Source: Pseudoxanthomonas koreensis_A
Lineage (GTDB): Bacteria > Pseudomonadota > Gammaproteobacteria > Xanthomonadales > Xanthomonadaceae
Length of the DNA stretch: 64,000 bases
Direction: 5' to 3'
Assembly: GCF_041890415.1 (NCBI RefSeq)
Contig: NZ_CP169056.1
Span: 248,001-312,000 of the forward strand
Shown here piece by piece: positions 1 to 9,716 of the stretch (the first letter of the stretch is position 1; each line of letters begins with the position of its first letter). A program made the translations under genes and the position numbers. Under the pieces are notes generated by a model. The model saw only the letters and a program-made list of their open reading frames with translations, was not told the DNA's origin and made no database searches.

Positions 1-264
1 CACGTGCCGGCTGCGCCAGTTGGAGAGTTGGCCGGCGGAGAGGCGGTCGATGCGCTCGCCCTCGATCTCGATCTCGCCGCCGCTGGGCGTGTCCAGGCCG
101 CCGATCAGGTTGAGCAGGGTGGTCTTGCCCGAACCGGATGGCCCCATCAGTGCGACGAAGTCACCGGCCGGGATGTCCAGGTCGATGCCATGCAGCACCT
201 GCACCTTCTCGGGGCCACGCTGATAGGTCTTGGTGATGTTGCGCAGGGAAACCAGTGCGGTCAT
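1..264 (-). CDS. ABC transporter ATP-binding protein, MacB/LolD type (3' part cut by window edge)
   Basis: The first 88 codons are present, starting at the ATG whose complement lies at 262-264; the rest lies outside the window. The N-terminus reads as an ABC ATPase with Walker A GPSGSGKT at residues 41-48, followed by NLIGGLDTPSGGEI, the pattern of the MacB/LolD subfamily that powers MacAB-type tripartite efflux and lipoprotein release. The gene follows the membrane-fusion adaptor at 376-1629 on the same strand with about 110 bases between them, so a MacA-MacB-like exporter is inferred. An FtsX-type permease would be expected next, beyond position 1. Substrate unknown. Confidence 0.85.
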   Translation of the reverse strand, partial: MTALVSLRNITKTYQRGPEKVQVLHGIDLDIPAGDFVALMGPSGSGKTTLLNLIGGLDTPSGGEIEIEGERIDRLSAGQLSNWRSRHV

Positions 265-375
265 CGGGTGTTCCTCGTCGTGGACCCCGCGGGCGCGGGG
301 CATGCTGGAATGAAAAGGCCTGGACCGGCCCACCCGGTCCCGCCTGCCGCCCCGCCTTGGGGCGGCGTTGCTGGA

Positions 376-1629
376 TCATCTGGCCGCCGCGTCCGCCACC
401 TGCACGCGGTCGCCGTCCTTCAGGGTCTCGGGCGGATCGAGTACCACGGTCTGGCCGGCGCTCAGCCCGGACAGCACCTGGCGGTCGGTGCCCATGGCCA
501 GGCCGGTTTCCAGCGCGCGCCTGCGCACCCGGTCCTCGCCGTCGAGCACGAACGCCACCTGCGCGCCGTCGCGCTGCACGATCGCCGCGGCCGGGACCCG
601 CACGCCCTGCGGCTTGGCTTCGCCCGCCACCGGCGCCGCTTCCAGGAAGCTCACCCGCACGCCCATGTCCGGGACGATGCGCGGGTCCTTTTCCTTCAGA
701 GCCACCCGCACCTTGACCGTGGCCTTGCCGCGGTCGGCGGCGGGGATGATGGCGATCACCTCGGCCGGGATGCGCCAGTCCGGGTAGGCATTGAGCACGG
801 CTTCCACCGGCATCTGCGGCTGCACCCGGCCGATGTAGGACTCGCCCACTTCCACTTCCACTTCCAGCGACTCCATGTCCACGATGGTGCCGATGCCGGT
901 GCGGGTGAAGCCGCCGGTGGCCAGCGGCGAGACGATCTCGCCCGGCTGCGCCGCCTTGGCGATCACCACGCCGGCAAACGGTGCGCGCACGATGGTGTTG
1001 TCCACGCCCTGCTCGGCGATCTGCAACTGGTCGCCGGCCACCTGCGCGTTGCGCTGCGCGGTGGCCAGCTGCGCGCGCAGGCTGTCGCGCTGGGCCACTG
1101 CCTGCTCGTACTGCGCGCGCGAGACCAGCTGCTGCCCGACCAGTCCGGACAGGCGCCGGGCCTGGGCCTCGGCTTCCTGCAACTGCGCCTGCACCGACCC
1201 GACCTGGCTGCGCATGGCCGCAAGCTGGGACGCGGCGAGCGCGCGCTGGGCATCGGCGTCGATCGGCTCCAGGCGTGCAAGCACCTGCCCTTCCTCGACC
1301 TGCATGCCTTCCTCGATCAGCACTTCCTGCACCCGCCCGGTGACCTTGGCCGAGACCGTCGCCATGCGCCGCGCCACCACGTAGCCGCTGGCGTCCAGCA
1401 CCGAAGCAGCGCCGCCGGCGGACGACGCGATCGCCGCCACCGGCGCGGTGCGCACCTCGGGTGCCGCGTCGTCGCGTGTGATCCAGAAGGCGATCAGCAC
1501 CGCCAGCACCACCACGCCGGCCACCGCCAGCCCGAACAGCGCGCTGAAGCGGCGCGGCGGGGGCGCGGACGGCGTTTTCCTGTCGCGCTCGATGCGCAGT
1601 TCCTTGAGCAGTTCGGCAGAAGCGTTCAT
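376..1629 (-). CDS. Efflux adaptor, HlyD/MacA-like membrane fusion protein
   Basis: 417 residues. A cytoplasmic N-terminus of about 28 residues is followed by one membrane segment (about 29-50, FSALFGLAVAGVVVLAVLIA). The periplasmic part has a split biotinyl-lipoyl domain (ASGYVVARRMATVSAKVTGR and later IVRAPFAGVV), a long alanine/glutamine-rich coiled-coil hairpin between them, then beta-barrel domains. This is the order of MacA/HlyD-type adaptors, which link an inner-membrane ABC transporter to an outer-membrane channel. The start MNASAELLKELRIERD was chosen because the upstream extension is Pro/Arg-rich and unlike the family. It is probably co-transcribed with the ATPase at 1-264 and divergent from the ABC-2 cassette at 1902. 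Confidence 0.88.
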   Translation of the reverse strand: MNASAELLKELRIERDRKTPSAPPPRRFSALFGLAVAGVVVLAVLIAFWITRDDAAPEVRTAPVAAIASSAGGAASVLDASGYVVARRMATVSAKVTGRVQEVLIEEGMQVEEGQVLARLEPIDADAQRALAASQLAAMRSQVGSVQAQLQEAEAQARRLSGLVGQQLVSRAQYEQAVAQRDSLRAQLATAQRNAQVAGDQLQIAEQGVDNTIVRAPFAGVVIAKAAQPGEIVSPLATGGFTRTGIGTIVDMESLEVEVEVGESYIGRVQPQMPVEAVLNAYPDWRIPAEVIAIIPAADRGKATVKVRVALKEKDPRIVPDMGVRVSFLEAAPVAGEAKPQGVRVPAAAIVQRDGAQVAFVLDGEDRVRRRALETGLAMGTDRQVLSGLSAGQTVVLDPPETLKDGDRVQVADAAAR

Positions 1630-1901
1630 TGCGTATCCGTGGGTGAGTCCAGGCAGTGTCCGGCGCAAGGGTACACGCCGCCCATTGCCAGAGGTCACGC
1701 GTCGGCCGCTGCGGCCCGGCCGCATGGCGGGGCAGTGGCCGGCCTCGTGGCCGGACCGAAGCGGCGATGGACGACATGGTGCCGGCTGCCGGCGCGGCGG
1801 CGTAGTGACAGCTGTCATGTGCTTGCCATGGCATCGGCCACTGCGCCCGCAGCGGGTGGATGTTCAACATGGCACCGTCTTCCCTGCAACGAGCACGCCC
1901 G

Positions 1902-2831
1902 ATGGACACCGCCACTCCTGCCCCGCTTGCACGGCTGCGACAGGCCCGCAAGCACTACGGCGCCACTTGCGCCCTGGACGGGCTGGACCTTGAGCTGCAT
2001 GCCGGCCAGGTGCTGGCGCTGCTGGGTCCCAACGGCGCAGGCAAGACCACTGCGATCAGCCTGCTGCTGGGCCTGCACGCGCCCGACTCCGGCACGGCCG
2101 AACTGTTCGGACTCCCGCCGCAGGCCATGGAGGCGCGCCGCCGCACGGGGGTGATGCTGCAGACCGCCGGCATCCCCGACACCTTGCAGGTGCGCGAACT
2201 GGTTGCCCTGACCTGCAGCTACTACCGTGATCCGCTCCCCGTGGATGAATGCCTGGCCCTGGCCGGGCTTGAAGACGTGGCTGGCCGCCGCTACGGGCGT
2301 CTTTCCGGCGGCCAGCAGCGGCGCGTGCAGTTCGCGATGGCGGTGTGCGGCCGGCCGCAACTGCTGTTCGTGGACGAGCCGACCACCGGCCTGGACATCG
2401 ATGCGCGCCAGCGCCTGTGGCAGGCGATCAGGATGCTGGCCGCACAGGGCTGCGGGGTGTTGCTGACCACGCACTACCTGGAGGAAGCCGAGGCCCTGGC
2501 CGACCGTGTCGCGGTGATCGACCGCGGCCGCCTGCTGGCACAGGGCAGCGTCGAGCAGATTCGCGCACGGGTATCGCAGCGCAGGATCGGCTGCCTGTCG
2601 GTGCTCGATCCGGCGCAGGTGGCCACCTGGCCGGAGGTCCACGAGGCGCGCACCGGCCACGGAGGACGCCTGGAGCTGGTGGCCAGCGGCGCCGAAACGG
2701 TGGTGCGGCGACTGCTGGCCGAAGATCCCGCACTGACGGAACTGGAGGTGCGTCGCGCCGGCCTGGCTGACGCCTTCCTGGCGCTCACCGCTCGCCCGGA
2801 ACATGCAACCGATCGCAAGGAAGCCGCCTGA
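1902..2831 (+). CDS. ABC-2 type transporter ATP-binding protein
   Basis: 309 residues from the ATG at 1902 (in-frame ATGs at 1860 and 1869 are alternatives). Walker A GPNGAGKT is at residues 42-49; the signature LSGGQQRR, Walker B LLFVDEPTTGLD and switch TTHYLEEAEALADR follow in order. About 90 residues after the ATPase domain form the C-terminal extension usual in drug and lipid exporter ATPases (CcmA/DrrA type). The stop overlaps the permease start by one base (TGATG), implying translational coupling. Two further genes encode a sensor kinase and response regulator, giving the order ATPase-permease-kinase-regulator known from the Bacillus yvfRSTU type of export module. Confidence 0.93.
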   Translation: MDTATPAPLARLRQARKHYGATCALDGLDLELHAGQVLALLGPNGAGKTTAISLLLGLHAPDSGTAELFGLPPQAMEARRRTGVMLQTAGIPDTLQVRELVALTCSYYRDPLPVDECLALAGLEDVAGRRYGRLSGGQQRRVQFAMAVCGRPQLLFVDEPTTGLDIDARQRLWQAIRMLAAQGCGVLLTTHYLEEAEALADRVAVIDRGRLLAQGSVEQIRARVSQRRIGCLSVLDPAQVATWPEVHEARTGHGGRLELVASGAETVVRRLLAEDPALTELEVRRAGLADAFLALTARPEHATDRKEAA

Positions 2832-3595
2832 TGGAAACCATGACAATGGCCGGCGTCGCCATGACCCTGCGCATCTGGCGCCACGAGGCGAGCTGCGAAT
2901 TCCTGCGGCTGTGGCGCACTCCTTCATTCTCGGTGCCGTGCCTGCTGTTTCCCGCGCTGTTCTACCTGCTGTTCGGCGTGTTGCTGGATCGCGGCAATGG
3001 CGGCGAGGCCGCCCGCTACCTGCTGGCCGGCTACGCGGTGTTCGGGGTGATGGGCGTGGCCTTGTTCGGTTTCGGCATGACCGTGGCGGTCGACCGCGAG
3101 CAGGGTCTGCTCACCCTCAAGCGTGCGCAGCCGATGCCGCCGGGCGCATACCTGGCGTCCAAGGTGAGCATGGCCATGCTGTTTTCGCTGGTGATGCTGG
3201 CCGTGCTGGCTCTGTTGGCCGTCGGCGCCGGTGGTGTGCGCCTGGCACCCGGGCCGTGGCTCGGATTGCTCGGCGTGGCACTGTTCTCGGTGTTGCCGCT
3301 GGGTGCACTTGGGCTGTGGCTTGGCACCCTGGTCGGCGCGCGCGGCGCACCGGCCCTGATCAACCTGGTCTATCTTCCGATGGCGTTCCTGTCGGGCCTG
3401 TTCGTGCCGCTGTCGATGCTGCCGCCGTTGCTGCAGACGCTGGCGCCGCTGTGGCCGGCGTACCATCTTGCTGCGCTGGCCCAGGGGCAGGCCGGTTTCG
3501 AAAGTGCAGGGAATCCATATGCGCACGCGGCCATCGCATCGGGATACGCGCTGGTGTTCATGCTGCTGGCCCGCCGCCGGCTGCGCGCCGGATGA
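2831..3595 (+). CDS. ABC-2 type transporter permease
   Basis: 254 residues with about six predicted membrane segments, for example FSVPCLLFPALFYLLFGVLL, YAVFGVMGVALFGFGMTVAV, MLFSLVMLAVLALLAVGAGG and LGLLGVALFSVLPLGALGLW. The segment INLVYLPMAFLSGLFVPLSMLP is the conserved ABC-2 membrane motif near the fifth helix. The start overlaps the stop of the ATPase gene. It is the membrane half of the exporter; cargo cannot be told from sequence, but relatives paired with a DesK-type sensor commonly export antimicrobial peptides, polyenes or lipids. An in-frame ATG slightly downstream (MTLRIWRHEASCEF) could also be the start. Confidence 0.9.
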   Translation: METMTMAGVAMTLRIWRHEASCEFLRLWRTPSFSVPCLLFPALFYLLFGVLLDRGNGGEAARYLLAGYAVFGVMGVALFGFGMTVAVDREQGLLTLKRAQPMPPGAYLASKVSMAMLFSLVMLAVLALLAVGAGGVRLAPGPWLGLLGVALFSVLPLGALGLWLGTLVGARGAPALINLVYLPMAFLSGLFVPLSMLPPLLQTLAPLWPAYHLAALAQGQAGFESAGNPYAHAAIASGYALVFMLLARRRLRAG

Positions 3596-3611
3596 AACAG
3601 GAGGAGCAGTG

Positions 3612-4802
3612 ATGTCCAGAGTAATGCCGCAATGGCTGCACCCGGCGCCCGATTCGCTGCTGGCCTGCGCGGTGCGCCGTGGCCGGCCGGCGTGGACCGA
3701 ATGGGTCCACCTGGGCTGGACCGTGTGGGTGTTCATCGTCCCGGCGTTCACCCCGCAGGGTTACGACCTGCAGTGGCTGGTGCTGACCGCGGTGTCCTGG
3801 CCGGTGTTCGTGGCCCTGTATGCGATGGCTATCCTGTGCCCGCCGCGGCAGGTGGCGTGGGCCGCGGCGGGCATGTGCCTGCTGTCGCTGTGCCTGCTGC
3901 CCTGGTATCCCTCCGGGATGAGCTACTTCGTGTTCGGTTGCGTGTTCTTCGGCGTGTTGCGCTGGCGCCGCGCGCTGCACTACATCCTGCTGCTGATGGC
4001 CCTGTGCCTGTTCTACATCGTGCTCGGCCGCATGTTCGGCTACCCGTGGTCGGCCCTGGCCTGGGTGCTGGCCACGGTGCTGGTGATCAGCCCGGTGATG
4101 CTGGTGCAGCGCACGAACGAGCGCATGGACGCCGCGCTGCGGCTCTCGCACGACGAGGTCCGGCGCCTGGCCGCCACCGGCGAGCGCGAGCGCATCGGCC
4201 GCGACCTGCATGACCTGCTCGGCCACACCCTGTCGCTGGTGGCGCTGAAGGCCGACCTTGCCGGGCGCCTGGTCGGCAACGACCCGCAGGCCGCACAACG
4301 CGAGATCGCCGAGCTGGGCCAGGTTGCGCGCGATGCACTGGCCCAGGTGCGGCATGCGGTGACCGGCATCCGCGCCGCCAGCCTGGCCGCCGAGGCAGCC
4401 ACCGCGCGCCTGCTGCTGGAAACCGATGGCGTGTCCATGGAGCTGGACATGGACGATGCCGGGGTGCCGCCACCGCACCTGGAAACCGTGTTGGCGCTGT
4501 GCCTGCGCGAAGCGGTGACCAACATCCATCGCCACGCCCGCGCCAACCGCGTGCACCTGCGCCTGCAGCGCGACGCGCGCCATTGGCAACTGCACGTGGA
4601 GGACGATGGCCGCGGCGGCGTGATCCGGGCCGGCAACGGCCTGGACGGCATGGGCGAGCGGCTGCGGGCGCTGGGCGGCAGCCTGCGCGTGGAACCCGCC
4701 CCGCGGCGCGGCACCCTGCTGGTGGCCGAACTGCCGTGCTGGGATGCAGGCGCGCACGCACCGCAGCCCGTTGCCCGGGACGCCAGTACCCGGCCGGTGT
4801 AG
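3612..4802 (+). CDS. Sensor histidine kinase, DesK family
   Basis: 396 residues. The ATG at 3612 has a strong ribosome site (GGAGGAGCAGTG just upstream). The first ~165 residues hold five or six hydrophobic segments and no evident periplasmic sensor domain, as in DesK-type kinases that sense membrane state or a bound transporter. The HisKA_3 box has the phosphoacceptor in GRDLHDLLGHTLSLVALKADLA; the HATPase part has NIHRHARANRV (N box) and GNGLDGMGERLRALGGSL (G box). It starts 16 bases after the permease gene and is followed by a NarL-type regulator, so it probably controls the exporter operon itself. Confidence 0.92.
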   Translation: MSRVMPQWLHPAPDSLLACAVRRGRPAWTEWVHLGWTVWVFIVPAFTPQGYDLQWLVLTAVSWPVFVALYAMAILCPPRQVAWAAAGMCLLSLCLLPWYPSGMSYFVFGCVFFGVLRWRRALHYILLLMALCLFYIVLGRMFGYPWSALAWVLATVLVISPVMLVQRTNERMDAALRLSHDEVRRLAATGERERIGRDLHDLLGHTLSLVALKADLAGRLVGNDPQAAQREIAELGQVARDALAQVRHAVTGIRAASLAAEAATARLLLETDGVSMELDMDDAGVPPPHLETVLALCLREAVTNIHRHARANRVHLRLQRDARHWQLHVEDDGRGGVIRAGNGLDGMGERLRALGGSLRVEPAPRRGTLLVAELPCWDAGAHAPQPVARDASTRPV

Positions 4803-4904
4803 GAGCCGCACCCGCCCACGCTCACGCCCACGTCCGCCCGCCCGCGCCGACGGCTGCGGCGACATTTGCTAACGTCGCGCCATGCCCGCGATGCGCCGTC
4901 ACCG

Positions 4905-5507
4905 ATGATCCGAGTCCTGCTGGCCGAAGACCAGGCCATGGTCCGTGGCGCGCTGGCCGCGCTGCTGGGCATGGAGCCGGACATCGAGGTGGCCGGCACC
5001 GCCGCCGATGGCGAACAGGCGTGGCGCGAGATCCAGCACCTGCGGCCGGACGTGCTGGTGACCGACATCGAGATGCCCGGGCTGACCGGCCTGGAGCTGG
5101 CCCAGCGCATCGCCCGCCACGCATTGCCGGTGAAGGTGGTGATTGTCACCACCTTCGCCCGCGCCGGTTTCCTGCGCCGCGCGCTGGAGGCCGGGGTGGC
5201 CGGCTACCTGCTCAAGGACGCGCCGGCCGAAGGCCTGGTCCAGGCGCTGCGCACCGTGCACCGCGGCGGGCGTGCCATCGCCCCGGAACTGGCGCTGGAA
5301 GCCTGGGCCGAAACCGATCCACTCAACGACCGCGAGCGCCAGGTGCTGCGCCTGGCCGGCGAGGGCCGTTCCACCGCGGACATCGCCGCCCAGCTCAACC
5401 TGTCGCAGGGCACGGTGCGCAACTACCTGTCCGAGGCCATCGGCAAGCTCGGGGTCGGCAACCGGATCGAAGCCTATCGCCTGGCCCGCCAGCGCGGGCT
5501 GCTGTAA
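4905..5507 (+). CDS. Response regulator, NarL/DesR family (receiver + LuxR HTH)
   Basis: 200 residues. The start MIRVLLAEDQ was chosen because the family begins with this beta strand; an ATG at 4866 would add 13 unrelated residues. The receiver has the acidic pocket AEDQ, phosphoacceptor D54 in VTDIEMPG, T in VIVTTFA and K in YLLKDAP. A LuxR-type helix-turn-helix follows (LNDRERQVLRLAGEGRSTADIAAQLNLS...GTVRNYLSEAIGKLG). Cognate partner of the DesK-type kinase just upstream; likely activates the ABC exporter genes starting at 1902. Confidence 0.93.
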   Translation: MIRVLLAEDQAMVRGALAALLGMEPDIEVAGTAADGEQAWREIQHLRPDVLVTDIEMPGLTGLELAQRIARHALPVKVVIVTTFARAGFLRRALEAGVAGYLLKDAPAEGLVQALRTVHRGGRAIAPELALEAWAETDPLNDRERQVLRLAGEGRSTADIAAQLNLSQGTVRNYLSEAIGKLGVGNRIEAYRLARQRGLL

Positions 5508-5567
5508 CCGCGTTGCGCGCGGGTCGATGCATGGTTCCCGCCGCGCGGATGATGCGGTGCTGCGACT

Positions 5568-6944
5568 TCAGCCGGCGCGCGCCTTGAGCAGTGCGTAGGC
5601 CGAGCGCAGCCCCAGCGCTTCGCCGCCGGCAGGACGGCCGGCGCGGTTGCCGTCGTTCCACGCATAGGTGTCCAGGTGCGCCCATGGCAGGCCCTCGGGC
5701 ACGAAGCGCTCCAGGTACAGCGCGGCGGTCACCGCCCCGGCCATGCGCGAGCCGGCGTTGGCCAGGTCGGCCACTTCGGAGGTGAGATAGCGCAGGTAGG
5801 GGCGCCACAGCGGCAGCCGCCATACCGGGTCGCGGGCCTGGCGGCCCGCCGCCAGCCAGGCCTCGGCCAGCGCATCGTCATTGGAAAACAGCGCCGGCAG
5901 GTCCGGGCCCAGCGCCACCCGCGCCGCACCGGTGAGGGTGGCGAAGTCCAGCACCAGGTCCGGCTGCTGCTCGGCGGCGTAAGCCAGCGCATCGCACAGG
6001 ATCACCCGGCCTTCCGCATCGGTGTTGTCGATCTCCACGCTCACGCCCTTGCGCGTGGCCACCACCTCGCCGGGACGGAACGCATCGGGGCCAAGCGCGT
6101 TCTCCACCGCCGGCACCAGCACGGTCAGCCGCAGCGGCAGCCCGCGCGCCATCACCAGGCCGGCCAGGGCCAGCGCGTGCGCGGCCCCGCCCATGTCCTT
6201 CTTCATGTTGCGCATGCCGTCGGCCGGCTTGATGTCCAGGCCGCCGGTGTCGAAGCACACGCCCTTGCCGACGATGGCCACGTGCAGCGGCCTGGCCTGG
6301 CCATCGCCGGCGCCGTTCCAGCGCAAGGCCAGCAGCCGCGGCGCGCGATGCGAGGCGCGGCCGACCGCGTGGATGGCCGGGAACTCCTGCTCCAGCACCT
6401 GGCCGGTGAACACTTCCAGTTGTGCGTCGTGCGCGCTGGCAAGTTCGCTGGCGATGGCTTCCAGGTGGTCCGGGCCCATGTCCTGGGTCGGCGTGTTGAC
6501 CCAGTCGCGCACGCGCATGCACGCAGCCAGCAGGTCCAGTGCCTCGGCATCCAGCTCGTCCAGGCGCAGCCGCGCCGGTGCGCGCGGTGCGGCCTTGTAG
6601 CGTTCGAAGCGGTAGCTGCCCAGGCCCCAGCCCAGTTGCAGCGCCGCGCGCTCGGCCGCCGGCAGCGTATCGGCCGGACGCCAGGCTCCGTCGGGCAGCG
6701 CATTGGGGCCGTGGGCGTAGGCGCACGGATCCAGGCGGTCGCCGACGCCGAGCACCGCACCGGCCACGCCTTGCGCACCGGGCAGCAATGCCGCGCTGCC
6801 CGGCGCGGCGTCGAAGCCCTGGGTTTCCAGCCAGGCGGCGATGGCCGGCGGCTGCGCATCGCGCCAGGCGGCGTAGCCGGCGCGGTCGACCAGGTGCAGG
6901 GGCAGGGCGGTGGATTCGGTGCGGGCGTAGGCGGGATGGCTCAT
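5568..6944 (-). CDS. Leucyl aminopeptidase family protein (peptidase M17)
   Basis: 458 residues from MSHPAYARTE. The C-terminal half carries the M17 signature NTDAEGRVILCDALAYA and the metal and active-site stretch GKGVCFDTGGLDIKPADGMRNMKKDMGG, followed by DFATLTGAARVALG. The N-terminal half is the variable M17 domain. Such enzymes are cytosolic, two-metal exopeptidases that release N-terminal residues. The start codon overlaps the TGA of the upstream HAD gene (ATGA), so the two are probably one transcript. The N-terminal region differs from E. coli PepA, so it belongs to the shorter PepB-like or M17 paralogue group; substrate preference not predicted. Confidence 0.93.
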   Translation of the reverse strand: MSHPAYARTESTALPLHLVDRAGYAAWRDAQPPAIAAWLETQGFDAAPGSAALLPGAQGVAGAVLGVGDRLDPCAYAHGPNALPDGAWRPADTLPAAERAALQLGWGLGSYRFERYKAAPRAPARLRLDELDAEALDLLAACMRVRDWVNTPTQDMGPDHLEAIASELASAHDAQLEVFTGQVLEQEFPAIHAVGRASHRAPRLLALRWNGAGDGQARPLHVAIVGKGVCFDTGGLDIKPADGMRNMKKDMGGAAHALALAGLVMARGLPLRLTVLVPAVENALGPDAFRPGEVVATRKGVSVEIDNTDAEGRVILCDALAYAAEQQPDLVLDFATLTGAARVALGPDLPALFSNDDALAEAWLAAGRQARDPVWRLPLWRPYLRYLTSEVADLANAGSRMAGAVTAALYLERFVPEGLPWAHLDTYAWNDGNRAGRPAGGEALGLRSAYALLKARAG

Positions 6945-7690
6945 GCGTGGGGACGTTCGCTGCGGTGCGGGTGGGCCGGACCGGCAGCATCCGGGGCAAG
7001 GTGTGCGTCCAGCCAGTCGGCCAGCGCGGCAAGCGTGTCGAACTCCAGGTCCGGGTGCACGTCCTGGCGCTCCCAGCGCGCCCCGGTGCGGTTGATCCAG
7101 CAACTGCGCAAGCCTGCACGCGCCGCGCCGGCAACGTCCATCTCTTCGTGGTCGCCCACGTGCAGCACCTCGCCATGGCCGCAGCCCAGGCGCGCGCAGG
7201 CGGCGTGAAAGATGCCGGGCTCGGGCTTGGCCGCGCCGTGTTCGTGCGCACCCAGCTGGAAAACGAAGTGCTGCATCAGGCCGATCCGCTGCAGGTCGGC
7301 ATTGCCGTTGGTGATGGCCGCCAGCGGGATCTGCGCGGCGATCCGGGCCAGGGCATCGAGGCTGTCGGGGTAGAGGTCGACCTGGTTGCGCGCGGCATGG
7401 AACACATCGAAGGCCGGCTCCAGCAGGTCCAGCGACGCGCCGCTGCGCTCCAGTACTTCGCGCAGGATCAGGCGGCGCAGGGCGGACATGTCGTGGCGCA
7501 GTTGCGGGTTGTCGCCGAACACCCGGTCACGCACTTCGCGCATGAGGGCCACCGGGTACATGGCCGCGGTGGCCGGGCTGTGCTGCAGCAGCCAGTCGTG
7601 CATGACCTGGTCCACCCGCGCGCCGATCGGGGCGAACGGCCACAGGGTGTCGTCGAGGTCGAGGGTAATGGCGCGCACGGTGAAGCTCAC
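6941..7690 (-). CDS. HAD family hydrolase
   Basis: About 249 residues from a GTG at 7690 (VSFTVRAITLDLDDTLWPF); an ATG at 7720 would add ten residues. HAD motifs: LDLDDTLW (nucleophile Asp), ITNGN (motif II Thr), K in KPEPGIFHAA and GDHEEMDVAGAARAG (motif IV acidic pair). The cap region of about 100 residues suits a YigB/GS1-type phosphatase acting on small metabolites such as riboflavin intermediates; this assignment is by family resemblance only. Its end overlaps the M17 peptidase start by four bases. The large inverted repeat lies directly upstream. Confidence 0.85.
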   Translation of the reverse strand: MSFTVRAITLDLDDTLWPFAPIGARVDQVMHDWLLQHSPATAAMYPVALMREVRDRVFGDNPQLRHDMSALRRLILREVLERSGASLDLLEPAFDVFHAARNQVDLYPDSLDALARIAAQIPLAAITNGNADLQRIGLMQHFVFQLGAHEHGAAKPEPGIFHAACARLGCGHGEVLHVGDHEEMDVAGAARAGLRSCWINRTGARWERQDVHPDLEFDTLAALADWLDAHLAPDAAGPAHPHRSERPHA

Positions 7691-7798
7691 CGGGCCATTG
7701 TAGGCCGTCGCCGCCAGCATCGGCCGCCCGGCCGCAACCAGGCCCCTCGCCCTTGCCCTTCCGCTCTTTGCCGTTCCGCTTTTGCCTTCACGCTCTTG

Positions 7799-8520
<722 letters not shown>

Positions 8521-8534
8521 GAACGCCGGCTGCA

Positions 8535-9659
8535 TCACTCCAGCAGGCGCGCCCAGCCCTGCATGCCATCCACCTGCGCCAGCACCAGCTTCATGCATAC
8601 CAGCAACGGCACCGCCAGCAACAGGCCGACCATGCCCCACAGCCAGCCGAACAGCATCAGCGCCAGGATCAGAATCAGCGGCGACAGCGCCATCCGGCGG
8701 CCCAGCACGATCGGGGTGATGAGCTGGCCTTCGATCGTGTGCAGCAGCAGGTACAGCGCCGCCGGCAGCAGCGAGTGCCAGGCGTCGTCGAAGGCGATGA
8801 AGCCCACCAGCAGCATCAGGCACGCGCCGATCAGCGGGCCCACGTAGGGCGCGTAGTTGAGCAGCATGACCGCCGTGCCCCACAACAGCGCCTCCGGCGC
8901 CGGGAAATCCAGCAGGTACAGGATGCCGGCAAACGCCAGCCCCACCACCGCGTTGATCACGCTGATGGTGAGCACGTAGCGCGAGACCTGGTACTCGATT
9001 GCGTGCAGGATCTCGACCGTGAACTTCTTCTGCTGGCGGCCAGGCAGCAGCGCGATGGCATGCCGTTGCAGGTTCTCGCCATAGACCATGAAGAAGAACG
9101 TCAGCAGCACCACCGCCAGCGCCGAGGCGGCCAGGCGCGGGGTGCGCGCCAGCGCGGCGTAGGGGTCGTCCACCCGGGTGCGCACCACCTGTACCTTGCG
9201 GCTGGCCTCGCCGGTGGCCGCGCGCGCCATGTCCTCGGCGATGCGGTTGGCCTCGTGCATCGGGCGGGTCAGGTCCTGCAGCTGGCGGCCCAGCTTGCGT
9301 GCCTCGCGCGGGGCCTGCTCGGCCCAGTCGGTGGCCGGGCCGACCAGTTGCATGGCCAGCGCGCCTGTGCCGGCCAGGCCGGCGGCCAGCACCAGCAGCG
9401 CGGCCAGGAAGCGCGGCACGTAGAGTCGCCGCAGCACGCGGATCACCGGGTTGCCGATCAGTGCGAAGAACATCGCCAGCAGGATCGGCAGGATCACGCC
9501 CTGCGCGGCCCACAGGGTGAAGCCCACTGCCAGGGTTGCCAGCACCAGGGCTGCAGAGGAGGACGGCGGGCGCGGCGGCCGCGCGTCGGCCGGTGCCGGC
9601 TCGGGTGCAGCAGGCACGGCCGCGGACGCAGGCGAAGCGGGGGGCGGGGTGGAGGACAT
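8535..9659 (-). CDS. AI-2E family transporter (YhhT/PerM type membrane protein)
   Basis: 374 residues. A Pro/Ala-rich N-terminus of about 35 residues is followed by paired hydrophobic segments (ALVLATLAVGFTLWAAQGVILPILLAMFFALIGNPVIRVL), a soluble insertion (about 120-175), and the conserved C-terminal half with NYAPYVGPLIGA, GFIAFDD, EGQLITPIVLGRRMALSPLILILALMLFGWLWGMVG. This matches the AI-2E transporter family, whose members export small molecules or ions; autoinducer transport is proved only for a few, so no substrate is assigned. The ATG at 9659 follows a GGAGG-poor leader. It is the last gene of a minus-strand group with the yqj-like cluster. Confidence 0.9.
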   Translation of the reverse strand: MSSTPPPASPASAAVPAAPEPAPADARPPRPPSSSAALVLATLAVGFTLWAAQGVILPILLAMFFALIGNPVIRVLRRLYVPRFLAALLVLAAGLAGTGALAMQLVGPATDWAEQAPREARKLGRQLQDLTRPMHEANRIAEDMARAATGEASRKVQVVRTRVDDPYAALARTPRLAASALAVVLLTFFFMVYGENLQRHAIALLPGRQQKKFTVEILHAIEYQVSRYVLTISVINAVVGLAFAGILYLLDFPAPEALLWGTAVMLLNYAPYVGPLIGACLMLLVGFIAFDDAWHSLLPAALYLLLHTIEGQLITPIVLGRRMALSPLILILALMLFGWLWGMVGLLLAVPLLVCMKLVLAQVDGMQGWARLLE

Positions 9660-9716
9660 GCGCGCCTCTGGATGGCCGGCAGGCCGGCGGGCGCCGGCAC
9701 GGAAGAACGAGACGGA

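Noticed and set aside
4..2154. Plus-strand open frame of 716 codons at the window start
   Set aside because: Antisense to the ATPase and adaptor genes and then out of frame with the ABC-2 ATPase; no family features.
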